NCBI GenBank assembly: GCA_032622095.1
Contig: CP136065.1
Location: forward strand, 42,755,503 to 42,819,502
Reading direction: 5' to 3'
From: Siphonodentalium dalli
Taxonomy: Eukaryota > Mollusca > Scaphopoda > Gadilida > Siphonodentaliidae
Length of the DNA: 64,000 bases
Shown one piece after another: positions 12,571 to 26,119 of the stretch (its first letter is position 1; the number at the start of each line of letters is the position of its first letter). The notes under the pieces were generated by a model, which saw only the letters and a list, made by a program, of their open reading frames with translations, was not told the DNA's origin and did not search any database. The position numbers and the translations under genes are program-made.

Positions 12571-15500
12571 GGGTGCCACCCCGTGGGTGTTAAATGGGGT
12601 ATGGACAATGTTGGAGAATGGTAAGGATTTCGAGCGATCTGCCCCAAATACCCCCTAGAAACAGCACAATGCCCCATCCATCACCCCGCGGGTGCCACCC
12701 CGAGGGGGGTAAAATGGTGTAAGGACAATTTGGATAAAGGTAAGGATTTCTACCGATTTGACGGCCTGGGTGGTGGCCCGCTCCAATTATCCCCTAGAAA
12801 CACCCCGACCCCACCCATTTCCCCGGGGTGGCACCCGAGGGTGTGAAAATGGGGTATGGATCATTTTCGAGAACGGTAAGAATTTTGACCGATTTGACGG
12901 CATGGGTGTGTGGCCCGCCCCAAATACCCATCAGACACACCCGGCCTCCAACCATCAGCTCAATGGTGCCACCCCGAGGGGTGAAAATGGGGTATAGACT
13001 ATTTTCGAGAACGGTAAGAATTAGCACCGATTTGACGGCGGGGGTGAGTAGCCCGCCCCAAGTACCCCATAGAAACAACCCGAACGACCAATCACCTCAT
13101 GTGGGTGCCACCCCATGGGGTGAACATGGGGTATGGACAATTTTTCGAGGAGAGTAATAATTTCCACTGATTTGACGGCACGGTGAGTGGCCCACCTCAA
13201 GTACACCATAGAAACACACCGATCCCATACCAATCACCTGCGGGGGTGCCACCCCGAGGAGGTGAAAATGGGGTATGGATCATTTTCGAGAACGGTAAGG
13301 ATTTCGACCGATTTGACGGCATGGGTGAGTGATCTACCCAAAATACCATAGAAACTCCCGGATCACCCACCCATCACCCGGGTTGCCACCCGAGGAGGTG
13401 AACATGGGATAAGGACCATTTTCGAGAACGGAAAGGATTTCGCCCGATTTGATGGCATGTGTGATGGCCCACCACAAATAACCCCTAGAAACACGCCGAT
13501 CCCCGAGGCATCAACCCCAGTGGCTGCCACCCCAAGGGGGTGAACATGGGGTATGAACCATTTTTGAGAACGGTAAGGATTTCGACCGATTTGATGGCAT
13601 GGGTCGGTGGCTTGCCCCAAATAACCCCTATGAACACCCAATTCCCAAGCCATCACCACGATGAGTGCCGCCCACAGGGTGGGTGGCCCGCCCTAAATAC
13701 CCACTAGAAAAACCCCACACCCACCCATCACTCCGGCGGGGGTGCCACCATAGGGAGTGAAAATGCCGTATGGATTTGACGGCATGGGTGGGTGGCCCGC
13801 CCAAATACCACCTAGAAACACCCGACTCCCACCTATCACACCGGTGGTGCCACTCCGCAGGGGTGAACATGGGGTATGGACAATATTCGAGAATGGTAAG
13901 GATTTCGACCGACTTGACGGCGTGGGTGGCTGGCCCGCCACAAATACCCCATATAAATACCCGAACCCGACATCACCCCTGGGTGGTGCCACCAGAAGGG
14001 GTGAAAATGGGGTATGGACCTTACTCGAGAACGGTAAGAATTTCCACAGATTGGACGCCATGGGTGAGTGGTCCGCCCAAGTAACCCAAAGAAACACGTC
14101 GATACCCCACCAATTACCTCCTGGGGGATGCCACCCCAGGGATGAACATGGGGTATAGATAATTTTCGAGAAGGGTAAGAATTTAGACCGATTTGATGGT
14201 GGGTGGCTCGCCCAAAATACCCCCTAAAAACACCCGACCCCACCCATCACCCGGGGTGCCACCCAGGGGGTGAACATGTGGTATAGACAACTTTCGAGAA
14301 GGGTAAGAATTTCAACCGATTTGACCGCAGGTGGTGAAAATGGGGTACGGACCATTTTCAAGACCGGTGTGGATTTCGACCGATATCACGGCTTGGGTGG
14401 TTGGCCCGCCCCAAATACCCATAGACACACCATACCCCCACCATCACTCGGGGGTGCCACTTCGATGGGGTAAAATGTTGGTAGCCCGCCCCAAATACCA
14501 CCGATTGGACGACACGGATGGGTGGCCCGCCCCAAATCCCATCTAGAAACACCCCGAACACGACCGATCACACCGGGGTGACACTCCGTATGGGTGTAAA
14601 TGGGGTATGGACAATTTTAGATAAGGATTTCGACCGATTTGATGGCATGGGTGGGTGGCCCGCCCCAAATACCACCTATACATTCACCGAACCCATCTAT
14701 CACGCCTGGGGTGCCACCCGAAGGGGTGAATGGGGTATGGACCATTTTCGAGAACGGTGAGAATTTCCACCCATTTGACGGTATGGGCGAGTGACCGCCC
14801 AAGTACTCCATAGAAACACACTGACCCCCCCCCCACCAATCACCTCCATGTGGTGCCACCGAAAGGTGAACATATGGTATCGACAATTTTCGCGAAGGGT
14901 ACGAATTTTGACCGATTTTACGTCATGTGTGGGTGGCCCGCCTCAAATACCACCTAAAAACACCGACCCCACCCATCACCCCGGGGGTGCCACCCCGATG
15001 AGGTGAAAATAGAGTATGGTCCTTTTTTCGAGAACGGTGAGGATTTCGACCGATTTGACGGCCAAAAATACACTAGAAACTCCTGGATCCCCCACCATCA
15101 CCCCCGGTGTGCCACCAGGAGGGGGGGGGGGTAAAAACGGTATGGACCATTTTTAGAACGGTAAGGATTTCGACCGATTTGGTGGCAGCCCCAAAAACCT
15201 ACTAGAAACACCCGGACACAACCTATCACCCCGGGGGTACCACCACGTAGGGACCCTTTTCGAGAACCGTAGGGATTGCGACCGTTTGACGGCATGGGTG
15301 GGTAGCCCACCCCAAATACCCCATAGGAACACCCGAACCCCCATCCATCACCCTCGGGGTGTGCCAACCGATGGGGTTAAACTGGGGTATGGACCACTTA
15401 CGAGAAAGGTAAGGATTTCAACCGATTTGACGGCATGGGTGGGTGGCCCTCCCAAATAATCATGGAAACACCCGACCCCCACCCATCACCCCCAGGGGTG

Positions 15501-15980
15501 CCACCCCGAGGGGGTTAAAATGGAGTAAGGACCATTTTCGAGAAAGGTAAGGAATTCGATCGATTTAATGGCATGGGTGGCCCGCCCCAAATAGCCCATA
15601 TAAAGACCCCGACCCCGCACGTCACCCACGGGAGTGCTACCCGGAGGGGGTGAAAATGGGGTATGGACATCTTCGAGAACCGTAGGGGTTTCGACCGATT
15701 TGGCTGCATTGATTGGTAGCCCGCCCCAAACACCACCTAGAAACACCCCAACCCCCACCCATCACCCACGGGGGTGCCACCCCGACGGGGTAACAATGGG
15801 GTATGGACCATTTTCGAGAACAGTAGTGATTTAGACCCATTTGACGGTATGTGTGGGTGGCCCACCCCAAATACCCCATAGAAACACCCGAACCCCCATC
15901 CATCACCCTCGAGGTGTGCCACCGAGTGGGATAAACTGGGGTATGGACCAGTTTCGAGAAAGGTAAGGATTTCAACCGAT

Positions 15981-16755
15981 TTGCGTCTCTCACCAAGACA
16001 AATATGTTAAGGTATGGCAACTTCCATTTTCGTTCTGGCCTTTCATCGCCACGATTGGCGCATTTGTTGAACTTCCATAGTCGATCCGGGACTGTATAAT
16101 CAAACTCAAATCGACTTAAATATTATAAGTCATTATTATTACGAAGTTGAATTTTTGTGGGATCTTTTTATTTTTGGGACAAACAAACACAGAAAGTCAT
16201 TCGAAGTGTTAGTATAGGATATGTTTTCGAAAGACAAATTTATGTCAAAATGTTACAATAGGGCCCTTCGGCCAATTCACATTTGCGTCTCTCACCAAGA
16301 CAAATATGTTAAGGTATGGCAACTTCCATTTTCGTTCTGGCCTTTCATCGCCACGATTGGCGCATTTGTTGAACTTTCATAGTCGATCCGGGACTGTATA
16401 ATCAAACTCAAATCGACTTAAATATTATAAGTCATTATTATTACGAAGTTGAATTTTTGTGGGATCTTTTAATTTTTGGGACCAACAAACACAGGAAGTC
16501 ATTCGAAGTGTTAGTATAGGATATGTTTTCGAAAGACAAATTTATGTCAAAATGTTACATCTGACCACTAAAACATTATGATGACCGTCGCCCAATGTTT
16601 TTGGAATAAGACCAAATATGGTCAAAAAAATGGTTCCTAATGGTGCCCCTAAATCGAGGAAAATTCAAAACCCACTCTATCATCTCAAACGCTATCAAAT
16701 GAATGCATATATACTTCTTTCTGTCTCTCCCCAAGACAAATTTGATAAGGCTGGT
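15981..16755 (+). repeat. ~300 bp repeat, copies 1 and 2 (second extended)
   Basis: The unit starts ttgcgtctctcaccaagac at 15981 and again at 16283 (302 bp period), and contains ggtatggcaacttcc, cgatccgggactgtataatc and tagtataggatatg. The second copy continues with ~195 bp of extra sequence (ctgaccactaaaac onward) before minisatellite monomers resume at ctggtgggtggcccg. Copies always begin right after aaccga in the monomer, so the junction point is shared. Confidence 0.88.
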
Positions 16756-17832
16756 GGGTGGCCCGCCAGAAATACCCCATAGAAACACCACGATCCCCCA
16801 CCTTTCACCTTTCACCCACGGGGGTGCTACCCCGAGGGGGTGAACATTGGGTATAGACCATTTTCAAGAACCGTAGGGGTTTCGACCGATTTGACTGGAT
16901 GGGTGGGTGGCCCCAAATAAACACCCCGACACCCCACCCATCCAGCACACCGGGGGTGCCACCCGAGGGGGTAAACATGGGGTATGGACCAGTTTCGAGA
17001 AAGCTAAGGGTTTCAACCGATTTAACGGCATGGGTGCATGGCCCTCCCAAATACTCCAGAGAAACACCCCGACCCCACCCTTCACCCACGGGGTGCTACC
17101 CCAAGTGAGTGAAAATGGAATAAGGATCATCTTCGAGAACCGTAGGGGTTTCGACCGATTTGACTGCATGGGTGGGTGGCCCGCCCCAAATACCACATAG
17201 AAACTCCCCAACCCACACCATTACCCACGGGGGTGCCACCCCGAGGGGGTAACAATTGGGTATGGACCATTTTCGAGAACAGTAGGGATTTCGACCGATT
17301 TGACGGATGGGTGGGTGGCCTGTCCCAAATACTCCCTATAAACAACCGACTCCCTTCCAATCACTTCAGGGTATGGACCATTATCGAGAACGGTAAAGAT
17401 TTGGACCGATTTGACGGCGTGGGTGGGTGGCCCGTCACATATACCTCCCAGAAACACCCCAATCCCTGCCCAAATACCCAGAGTGGTGCCACCCGAAGGG
17501 GTGAAATGGGGTATAAACTATTTCCGAGAACGGTAATGATGTCGACCGATTTGACGGCATGGGTGGGTGGCCCCAAATACCTCATATAAACACCCCGACA
17601 CCCGACACCCATCCATCACCCCGGGTGTGCCACCCCTCGGGGTGAAAATGGGGTATGGGCCCTTTTCGAAAACCGTAGGGATTTCGACCGATTTGACGGC
17701 TTGGGTGGGTGGACCACCCCAAATACCCCATAGAAACACCCGAACCCCCATCCACCACCCTCGGGGTGTGCCACCGAGTGGGATAAACTGGGGTATGGAC
17801 CAGTTTCGAGAAAGGCAAGGATTTCAACCGAT

Positions 17833-18250
17833 TTGCGTCTCTCACCAAGACAAATATGTTAAGGTATGGCAACTTCCATTTTCGTTCTGGCCTTTCATCG
17901 CCACGATTGGCGCATTTGTTGAACTTCCATAGTCGATCCGGGACTGTATAATCAAACTCAAATCGACTTACATATTATAAGTCATTATTATTACGAAGTT
18001 GAATTTTTGTGGGATCTTTTTATTTTTGGGACCAACCAACACAGGAAATCATTCGAAGTGTTAGTATAGGATATCTTTTCGAAAGACCAATTTATGTCAA
18101 AATATTACAATAGGGCCCTTCGGCCAATTCACATCTGACCACTAAAACAATATGACGACCGTCGCCCAATGTTTTTCGAATAAGACCAAATATGGTCACA
18201 CAAATGGTTCCTTATGGTGCCACTAAGTCGAGGACAATTCAAAACCACCA
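17833..18250 (+). repeat. ~300 bp repeat, copy 3
   Basis: It begins ttgcgtctctcaccaagac after the same monomer context as copy 1 and runs through the ctgaccactaaaac extension. It then rejoins a truncated monomer near 18255 (gagtgggttaaac). A few substitutions separate it from copies 1 and 2. Confidence 0.88.
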
Positions 18251-18314
18251 ACGCACCCGAGTGGGTTAAACTAGGGTATGGACCAGTTTCGAGAAAGGTA
18301 AGGATTTCAACCGA

Positions 18315-19103
18315 TTTGCGTCTCTCATCAAGACAAATATGTATGGCAACTTCCATTTTCGTTCTGGCCTTTCATCGCCACGATTGGCGCATTTGTTGAA
18401 CTTCCATAGTCGATCCGGGACTGTATAATCAAACTCAAATCGACTTAAATATTATAAGTCATTATTATTACGAAGTTGAATTTTTGTGGGATCTTTTTAT
18501 TTTTGGGACAAACAAACACAGGAAGTCATTCGAAGTGTTAGTATAGGATATGTTTTCGAAAGACAAATTTATGTCAAAATGTTACAATAGGGCCCTTCGG
18601 CCAATTCACATTTGCGTCTCTCACCAAGACAAATATGTTAAGGTATGGCAACTTCCATTTTCGTTCTGGCCTTTCATCGCCACGATTGGCGCATTTGTTG
18701 AACTTCCATAGTCGATCCGGGACTGTATAATCAAACTCAAATCGACTTAAATATTATAAGTCATTATTATTACGAAGTTGAATTTTTGTGGGATCTTTTT
18801 ATTTTTGTGACCAACAAACACAGGAAGTCATTCGAAGTGTTAGTATAGGATATGTTTTCGAAAGACAAATTTATGTCAAAATGTTACAATAGGGCACTTC
18901 GGCCAATTCACATCTGACCACTAAAACATTATGATGACCGTCGCCCAATGTTTTTGGAATAAGACCAAATATGGTCAAACAAATGGTTCCTAATGGTGCC
19001 CCTAAACCGAGGACAATTCAAAACCCACTCTATCACCTCAAACGCTATCAAATGAATGCATATATACTTCTTTCTGTCTCTCCCCAAGACAAATTTGATA
19101 AGG
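18315..19103 (+). repeat. ~300 bp repeat, copies 4 and 5
   Basis: Copy 4 starts at 18315 (a 6-7 bp deletion removes ttaagg after atatg). Copy 5 starts at 18612 and carries the same ~195 bp extension as copy 2. Minisatellite monomers resume at ctggtgggtggccc. Copies 4-5 plus the following monomers duplicate the copy 1-2 block about 2.35 kb upstream. Confidence 0.88.
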
Positions 19104-22100
19104 CTGGTGGGTGGCCCACCCGAAATACCCCATAGAAACACCACGATCCCCCACCTTTCACCTTTCACCCACGGGGGTGCTACCCCGAGGGGGTGAACAT
19201 TGGGTATAGACCATTTTCAAGAACCGTAGGGGTTTCGACCGATTTTACTGGATGGGTGGGTGGCCCCAAATAAACACCCCGACACCCCACCCATCCATCA
19301 CCCCGGGGGTGCCACCCCGAGGGGGTAAACATGGGGTATGGACCAGTTTCGCGAAATCTAAGGGTTTCAACCGATTTAACGGCATGGGTGCATGGCCCTC
19401 CCAAATACTCCAGAGAAACACCCCGACCCCACCCTTCACCCACGGGGTGCTACCCCGAGTGAGTGAAAATGGGATAAGGATCATCTTCGAGAACCGTAGG
19501 GGTTTCGACCGATTTGACTGCATGGGTGGGTGGCCCGCCCCAAATACCACATAGAAACTCCCCAACCCACACCATTACCCACGGGGGTGCCACCCCGAGG
19601 GGGTAACAATTGGGTATGGACCATTTTCGAGAACAGTAGGAATTTCGACCGATTTGACGGATGGGTGGGTGGCCTGTTCCAAATACTCCCTATAAACAAA
19701 CGACTCCCTTTCAATCACTTCAGGATATGGACCATTATCGAGAACGGTAAAGATTTGGACCGATTTGACGGCGTGGGTGGATGGCCCGTCAGATATACCT
19801 CTCAGAAACACCCCAATCCCTGCCCAAACACCCAGAGTGGTGCCACCCGAAGGGGTGAAATGGGGTATAAACTATTTCCGAGAACGGTAAGGATTTCGAC
19901 CGATTTGACGGCATGGTTGGGTGGCCCCAAATACCTCCTATAAACACACCGACACCCGACACCCATCCATCACCCCGGGTGTGCCACCCCGAGGGTGCCA
20001 CCCGTGGTGTTAAAATCGGGTATGAACCATTTTAGAGAACGGTAAGGATTTCGACCCTAGAAACACCCCGGCCCCCACCCATTACCCCGGGAGTGCTACC
20101 CGAGGGTGTGAAAATGAGGTATGGACCATTTTCGAGAACGGTTAGGATTTGACCGATTTGACGGAATGGGTGGGTGGCCCGCCCCAAATACCCCTCATAA
20201 ACACCCGACCCCAACCATCATCCCAATGGTGCCACCCCGAGCGGGTCAAAATGGGGTATGGACAATTTTCGAGAACGGTAAGGATTTCGACCGATTTCAC
20301 GGCATGGGTGGATGGCCCGCCCCAAATCCGCTCTAGAAATACCCCGAACCCACCATCACCCCGAGGGGTGCACATGGGGTATGGACAAGTCGAGGAGGGT
20401 AACAATTTCCATTGATTTGCCGGCATGGGTGAGAGGCCTACCTCAAGTACACCTTAGAAACACCCCGATCCCATAACAATCACCTGCGTGTGGGGTGCCA
20501 CCCAGAGGTTGTGAAAATGGGGTATGGTTCATTTTCGAGAACGGTAAGGATTTCGACCGATTTGACGGCATGGGTGGGTGATCCACCCAAAATACCCTAG
20601 AAACTCCCGGATCCCTCACCCATCACCCCGGGTTGCCACACCGAGGGGGTGAAAATGGGGTAAGGACCATTTTCGAGAACATAAAGGATTTCGCCCGATT
20701 TGATGGCATGTGGGTGAAAATATGCCACCCCAAATACCTCCTAGAAACAAGCCGACCCCGACGCATCACCCCAGGTGCTGCCATCCCAATGGGGTGAACA
20801 TGGGGTTTGAACCATTTTTGATAACAGTAAGGATTTCGACCGATTTGATGACATGGGTAGGTGGCTTGCCCCAAATACCCCATATGAACAACCGATCCTC
20901 CCACCCATCACCACGAGGAGTGCCGCCCACAGAGTGGGTGGCCCGTCCCAAATACCCACTAGAAAAACCCCACCCCACCCATCACTCCGGTGGGGGGGAT
21001 ATCACCCATAGGGAGTGAAAATGCGTATGGATTTGACGGCATGGGTGGGTGGCCCGCCCCAAATACCACCTAGAAACACCCCGACTCCCACATATCACAC
21101 CAGTGGTGCCACTCCGTAGGGGTGAACATGGGGTATGGACAATTTTCGAGAATGGTAAGGATTTTGATCGATTTGACGGCATGGGTGGGTGGCCCGCCAC
21201 AAATACCCCCTAGAAATACCCCGAACCCGCCATCACCCTGGGTGTTGCCACCCCGAATGGGTGAAAATGGGGTATGAACTGTATTCGAGAATGGTAAGAA
21301 ATTCCACCGATTGGACGTCATGGGTGGGTGGCCGCCCCAAATACCCCCTAAAAACACGCGACCCCACCCATCACCCCTGGGTGCCACCCGAGGTGGTCAG
21401 AATAGGGTATTGACCATTTTCGAGAACGGTAAGGATTTCGACCGATTTGACGGCATGGGTGGGTTATCAGCCTAATATACCCTAGAACTCCAGGACATCA
21501 CCCGCCCCTCCCGCCCCCGATGTGCCACCCCAGGGGGTTGAAAATGTGGTAAGGACCAAGTTTTAGACCAATTTGACGGCATGTGTGGGTGGCCCGCACC
21601 AAATTCCCCTATAAACACCCTACCCCCACCATTACCCCGCGGATGCCACCCAATGAGGTAAAAATGGGGTATGGACCATTTTCGAGAACCGATTTGACGG
21701 CATGGGTGGGTGATGCGTCCAAAATACCCTATAAACTCCCGAATCACCCATCCATCATCTCCGGGTTGCCACCTCGAGGGGTGAGAATGGGCTATGAACC
21801 ATTTTCGAGAACGGAAAGGATTTCGACCGATTTGACAGCATGAGTGGTTGGCCCGCCCAAATACCCCTAGAAACACCCCGATCCCTACCCATCACCCCGG
21901 GGTGGCAACCCTTGGAGTAGGAAATGGGGTACGGACCATTTGCAAGAACGGTGTGGATTTCGACCGATATCACGCCTTGCATGGGTGTGTGGCCCGCCAC
22001 AAATACCGCTAGACACACCATACCCCCACCATCACTCGAGGGGGGGGGGGTTGCCACTTCGATGGGTGAAAATGTGGGTAGCTCGCCCCAAATACCACGG

Positions 22101-22309
22101 ATTGGACTACACGGATGGATGGCCCGCCCCAAATACCATCTAGAAACACCCAGAACCACACATAACCTGACCGATCACCCGGGTGTGTCACTCCGTAGGG
22201 GTGAACATGGGGTATGAACAACTTTCGAGAACGATTAGGATTTCGACCGATTTGATGGCATGAGTGAGTGGCCCGCCCCAAATACCACCTAGGAATACAC
22301 CGAACCACG

Positions 22310-25300
22310 CGACGACATATCGTCGTCTACTTATTCTCCGTTTTCTTCAACCCCCTATCACGACCGCATCCCTGTCAATTTTGTGCTTTATTTCAGCTCG
22401 AATATTTCTAATGCATCCCTTATATTGATAGCATAGCACCAGTCAGGTTAACGCGCCTCATTTTTTATGGACACCGAGCCTGGAATGGTCTGGAACGACC
22501 TAGAATGGAATTTCGTCTACTTTTCTCCCTATCTTTTAACCCCACCCAACGCATGTCAGATGATTCCATCGGTTCGCAATACCTCCAGAAAATACTTCTT
22601 TGACAAATGGAACCGACGGAAATGAAGTATATGGTGCCAAACATATTAAAATGTCAACTAGGGGTGTTTTTTATTATTGAGTTGTAACATGTAAATTGCC
22701 TTTTTACGAGACAGAAATCCCGTTGCGAGCTCTCTTGGGATCCCATGACAATTATCCTGTCTGTGCTACCATGCGTGTCAATTAGCTTAACCGATTTAAA
22801 GAAAAAAAAATCATTTTGGATGTTTTTGGTTTGCCGGAAAATCAATTTCTTGCCACGCGACGACATATCGTCGTCTACTTATTCTCCGTTTTCTTCAACC
22901 CCCTCTCACGGCCGCATCCCTGTCAATTTTGTGCTTGATTTCAGCTCGAATATTTCTAGTGCATCCCTTATATTGATAGCATAGCACCAGTCAGGTAAAC
23001 GCGCCTCAATTTGTATGGATACCGAGCCTGGAACGGTCTGGAACGACCTAGAATGGAATTTCGTCTACTTTTCTCCCTATCTTTTAACCCCTCCCCTACG
23101 CAGGTCAGATGATTCGCCTCGTTCGTCATACCTACCGAAAATACTCCTGTGACAAATGGAACCGACGGAAATGAAGTATATGGTGCTAAACATATTAAAA
23201 TGGCGACTCGGGGTGTTTTTTATTATTGAGTTATAACATGTAAGTTGCCTTTTTACGAGACATAAATCCCGTTGTGAGCTCTCTTGGGATCCCATGACAA
23301 TTATCCTGTCTGTGCTACCATGCGTGTCAATTAGCTTAACCGATTTAAAGAAAAAAAAATCATTTTGGATGTTTTTGGTTTGCCGGAAAATCAATTTCTT
23401 GCCACGCGACGACATATCGTCGTCTACTTATTCTCCGTTTTCTTCAACCCCCTCTCACGGCCGCATCCCTGTCAATTTTGTGCTTGATTTCAGCTCGAAT
23501 ATTTCTAATGCATCCCTTATATTGATAGCATAGCACCATTCAGGTAAACGCGCCTCAATTTGTGTGGACACCGAGCCTGGAACGGTCTGGAACGACCTAG
23601 AATGGAATTTCGTCTACTTTTCTCCCTATCTTTTAACCCCTCCCCTACGCAGGTCAGATGATTCGCCCCGTTCGTCATACCTACCGAAAATACTCCTGTG
23701 ACAAATGGAACCGACGGAAATGAAGTATAAGGTGCTAAACATATTAAAATGGCGACTAGGGGTGTTTTTTATTATTGAGTTATAACATGTAAGTTGCCTT
23801 TTTACGAGACATAAATCCCGTTGTGAGCTCTCTAGGGATCCCATGACAAATATCCTAGCTGTGCTACCATGCGTGTCAATTAGCTTAACCGATTTAAAGA
23901 AAAAAAAAATCATTTTGGATGTTTTTGGTTTGCCGGAAAATCAATTTCTTGCCACGCGACGACATATCGTCGTCTACTTATTCTCCGTTTTCTTCAACCC
24001 CCTCTCACGGCCGCATCCCTGTCAATTTTGTGCTTGATTTCAGCTCGAATATTTCTAATGCATCCCTTATATTGATAGCATAGCACCATTCAGGTAAACG
24101 CGCCTCAATTTGTATGGACACCGAGCCTGGAACGGTCTGGAACGACCTAGAATGGAATTTCGTCTACTTTTCTCCCTATCTTTTAACCCCTCCCCTACGC
24201 AGGTCAGATGATTCGCCCCGTTCGTCATACCTACCGAAAATACTCCTGTGACAAATGGAACCGACGGAAATGAAGTATAAGGTGCCAAACATATTAAAAT
24301 GGCGACTAGTGGGGGTTTTAATTATTGAGTTATAACATGTAAATTGCCTTTTTACGAGACATAAATCCCGTTGTGAGCTCTTTTGGGATCCCATGACAAA
24401 TATCCTGTCTGTGCGACCATGCGTGTCAATTAGCTTAACCGATTTAAAGAAAACAAAATCATTTTGGATGTTTTTGGTTTGCAGGAAAATCAATTTCTTG
24501 CCAGGCGACGATATATCGTCGTCTACTTATTCTCCGTTTTCTTCAACCCCCTCTCACGGCCGCATCCCTGTCAATTTTGTGCTTGATTTCAGCTCGAATA
24601 TTTCTAATGCATCCCTTATATTGATAGCATAGCACCATTCAGGTAAACGCGCCTCAATTTGTATGGACACCGAGCCTGGAACGGTCTGGAACGACCTAGA
24701 ATGGAATTTCGTCTACTTTTCTCCCTATCTTTTAACCCCTCCCCTACGCAGGTCAGATGATTCGCCCCGTTCGTCATACCTACCGAAAATACTCCTGTGA
24801 CAAATGGAACCGACGGAAATGAAGTATATGGTGCTAAACATATTAGAATGGCGACTAGGAGTGTTTTTTATTATTGAGTTATAACATGTAAATTGCCTTT
24901 TTACGAGACATAAATCCCGTTGTGAGCTCTCTTGGGATCCCATGACAATTATCCTGTCTGTGCTACCATGCGTGTCAATTAGCTTAACCGATATAAAGAA
25001 AAAAAAATCATTTTGGATGTTTTTGGTTTGCCGGAAAATCAATTTCTTGCCAGGCGACGATATATCGTCGTCTACTTATTCTCCGTTTTCTTCAACCCCC
25101 TCTCACGGCCGCATCCCTGTCAATTTTGTGCTTGATTTCGGCTCGAATATTTCTAGTGCATCCCTTATATTGATAGCATAGCACCAGTCAGGTAAACGCG
25201 CCTCAATTTGTATGGATACCGAGCCTGGAACGGTCTGGAACGACCTAGAATGGAATTTCGTCTACTTTTCTCCCTATCTTTCAACCACTCCCCTACGCAG

Positions 25301-25750
25301 GTCAGATGATTCGCCCCGTTCGTCATACCTACCGAAAATACTCCTGTGACAAATGGAACCGACGGAAATGAAGTATAAGGTGCTAAACATATTAAAATGG
25401 CGACTAGGGGGGTTTTTAATTATTGAGTTATAACATGTAAATTGCCTTTTTACGAGACATAAATCCCATTTTGAGCTCTCTTGGGATCCCATGACAAATA
25501 TCGTGTCTGTGCTACCATGCGTGTCAATTAGCTTAACCGTTTCAAAGAAAAAAAATTCATTTTTGATGTTTTTGGTTTGCCGGAAAATAATTTTTTTGCC
25601 ACACAGCTTGGAATCGGCGACGACATAACGTCGCCTACTTATTCTCCGTTTTCTTCAACCCCCTGTCACGGCCGCATCCCTGCCAATTTTGCGTTGGAAT
25701 TCATTGTTGATACTCATAACGAACCCCTTCCGTCGATAACGTTGCATTTT
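22310..25750 (+). repeat. satellite of ~549 bp monomers, about six copies
   Basis: Monomer starts marked by the palindromic block cgacgacatatcgtcg occur at about 22310, 22858, 23407, 23956, 24506, 25056 and (diverged) 25617, a period of 548-550 bp. Copies differ by few substitutions; the last is more diverged. Each monomer carries ctggaacggtctggaacg, a hairpin-capable centre and a conserved ~80-codon plus-strand frame (for example 22745-22984). A 105-112-codon antisense frame also recurs, but it is simply repeated with the monomer and shows no known domain. The junction with the preceding minisatellite is abrupt. Confidence 0.92.
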
Positions 25751-26119
25751 TCCGAATAAAGTGTCTCGTTGCCTGGATATCGAACCCGGAACGGGCCGGA
25801 ACGACCCAGAACGGATGGAAAAAAGGCGAATTTCGAGTGACAATGCAAATTTTACTCGGGAGAAAACAATTTCAGGAAGTTTTTTTTTCGAAACGTTAGT
25901 TAGGTCGAGTTTGATGCTCTCCATCAACGGTTTTTTTTTTTTTTCAGTCTGCCATTGTTCGTTCCGGAACGAGTAGGTACTTCCACCCTCGTTCCGGAGT
26001 TTCGGACCCCCGGAACGACCGGAAAAAATAATTTGCCGCCAAAACGGTTGCCAGTTTGTCACACTTATTTTTCGAGTTCTTTCAGATTCCGTCGAAACCC
26101 CGAAGTTGGAAGTTCTGTA
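25751..26119. repeat. diverged satellite-flank region with GGAACG motifs
   Basis: The text after the last ~549 bp monomer keeps its motifs (gaacccggaacggg, ggaacgaccc) in a more diverged, GC-richer form. It includes a perfect palindrome cgttccggaacg near 25968 and poly-T runs. It is probably an old, decayed part of the neighbouring satellite. No gene is seen. Confidence 0.5.

Larger units (their letters stand above)
16283..20210 (+). repeat. 2.35 kb higher-order duplication (16.28-17.84 kb vs 18.61-20.0 kb)
   Basis: Corresponding points are offset by a nearly constant 2,329-2,375 bp: the repeat start (16283/18612), monomers near 16899/19252, and monomers near 17176/19530. Irregular features such as a monomer ending with gatggccctccc and a shortened monomer with aatcacttcagg are shared in the same order. 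The duplicated unit therefore contains both the ~300 bp repeat and eight to nine minisatellite monomers. Confidence 0.85.
10037..22304. repeat. 12 kb minisatellite/satellite array, ~145 bp monomer
   Basis: Dozens of degenerate head-to-tail monomers of roughly 137-150 bp fill this region. Recurring landmarks in order are tatggaccattttcgag, aacggtaaggatttcgacc, gatttgacggcatgggtg, ggtggcccgccccaaatacc, tagaaacaccccgacc and catcaccccgggggtgcc. Each monomer carries a GC-rich hairpin-capable block (caccccgggggtg, then ccaccccgagggggtg). Open frames on both strands arise because the monomer is nearly stop-free in several frames. Indels between monomers keep changing frame, so I do not regard any as genes. 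Interruptions: a TIR element at 11781-12570 and copies of a ~300 bp repeat at 15981-19103. Confidence 0.92.

Noticed and set aside
10037-22304. Dozens of 60-195 codon open frames on both strands with shared motifs (GGWPAPNT, TVLENGPYPIF)
   Set aside because: They translate the same degenerate ~145 bp minisatellite in several frames. Frames shift from monomer to monomer and stops appear irregularly.
22745-25492. Repeated 79-codon plus-strand and ~105-codon minus-strand frames in the 549 bp satellite
   Set aside because: They recur only because the monomer recurs, have no known domain, and the two strands are both open, as expected for sequence lacking stops by chance.
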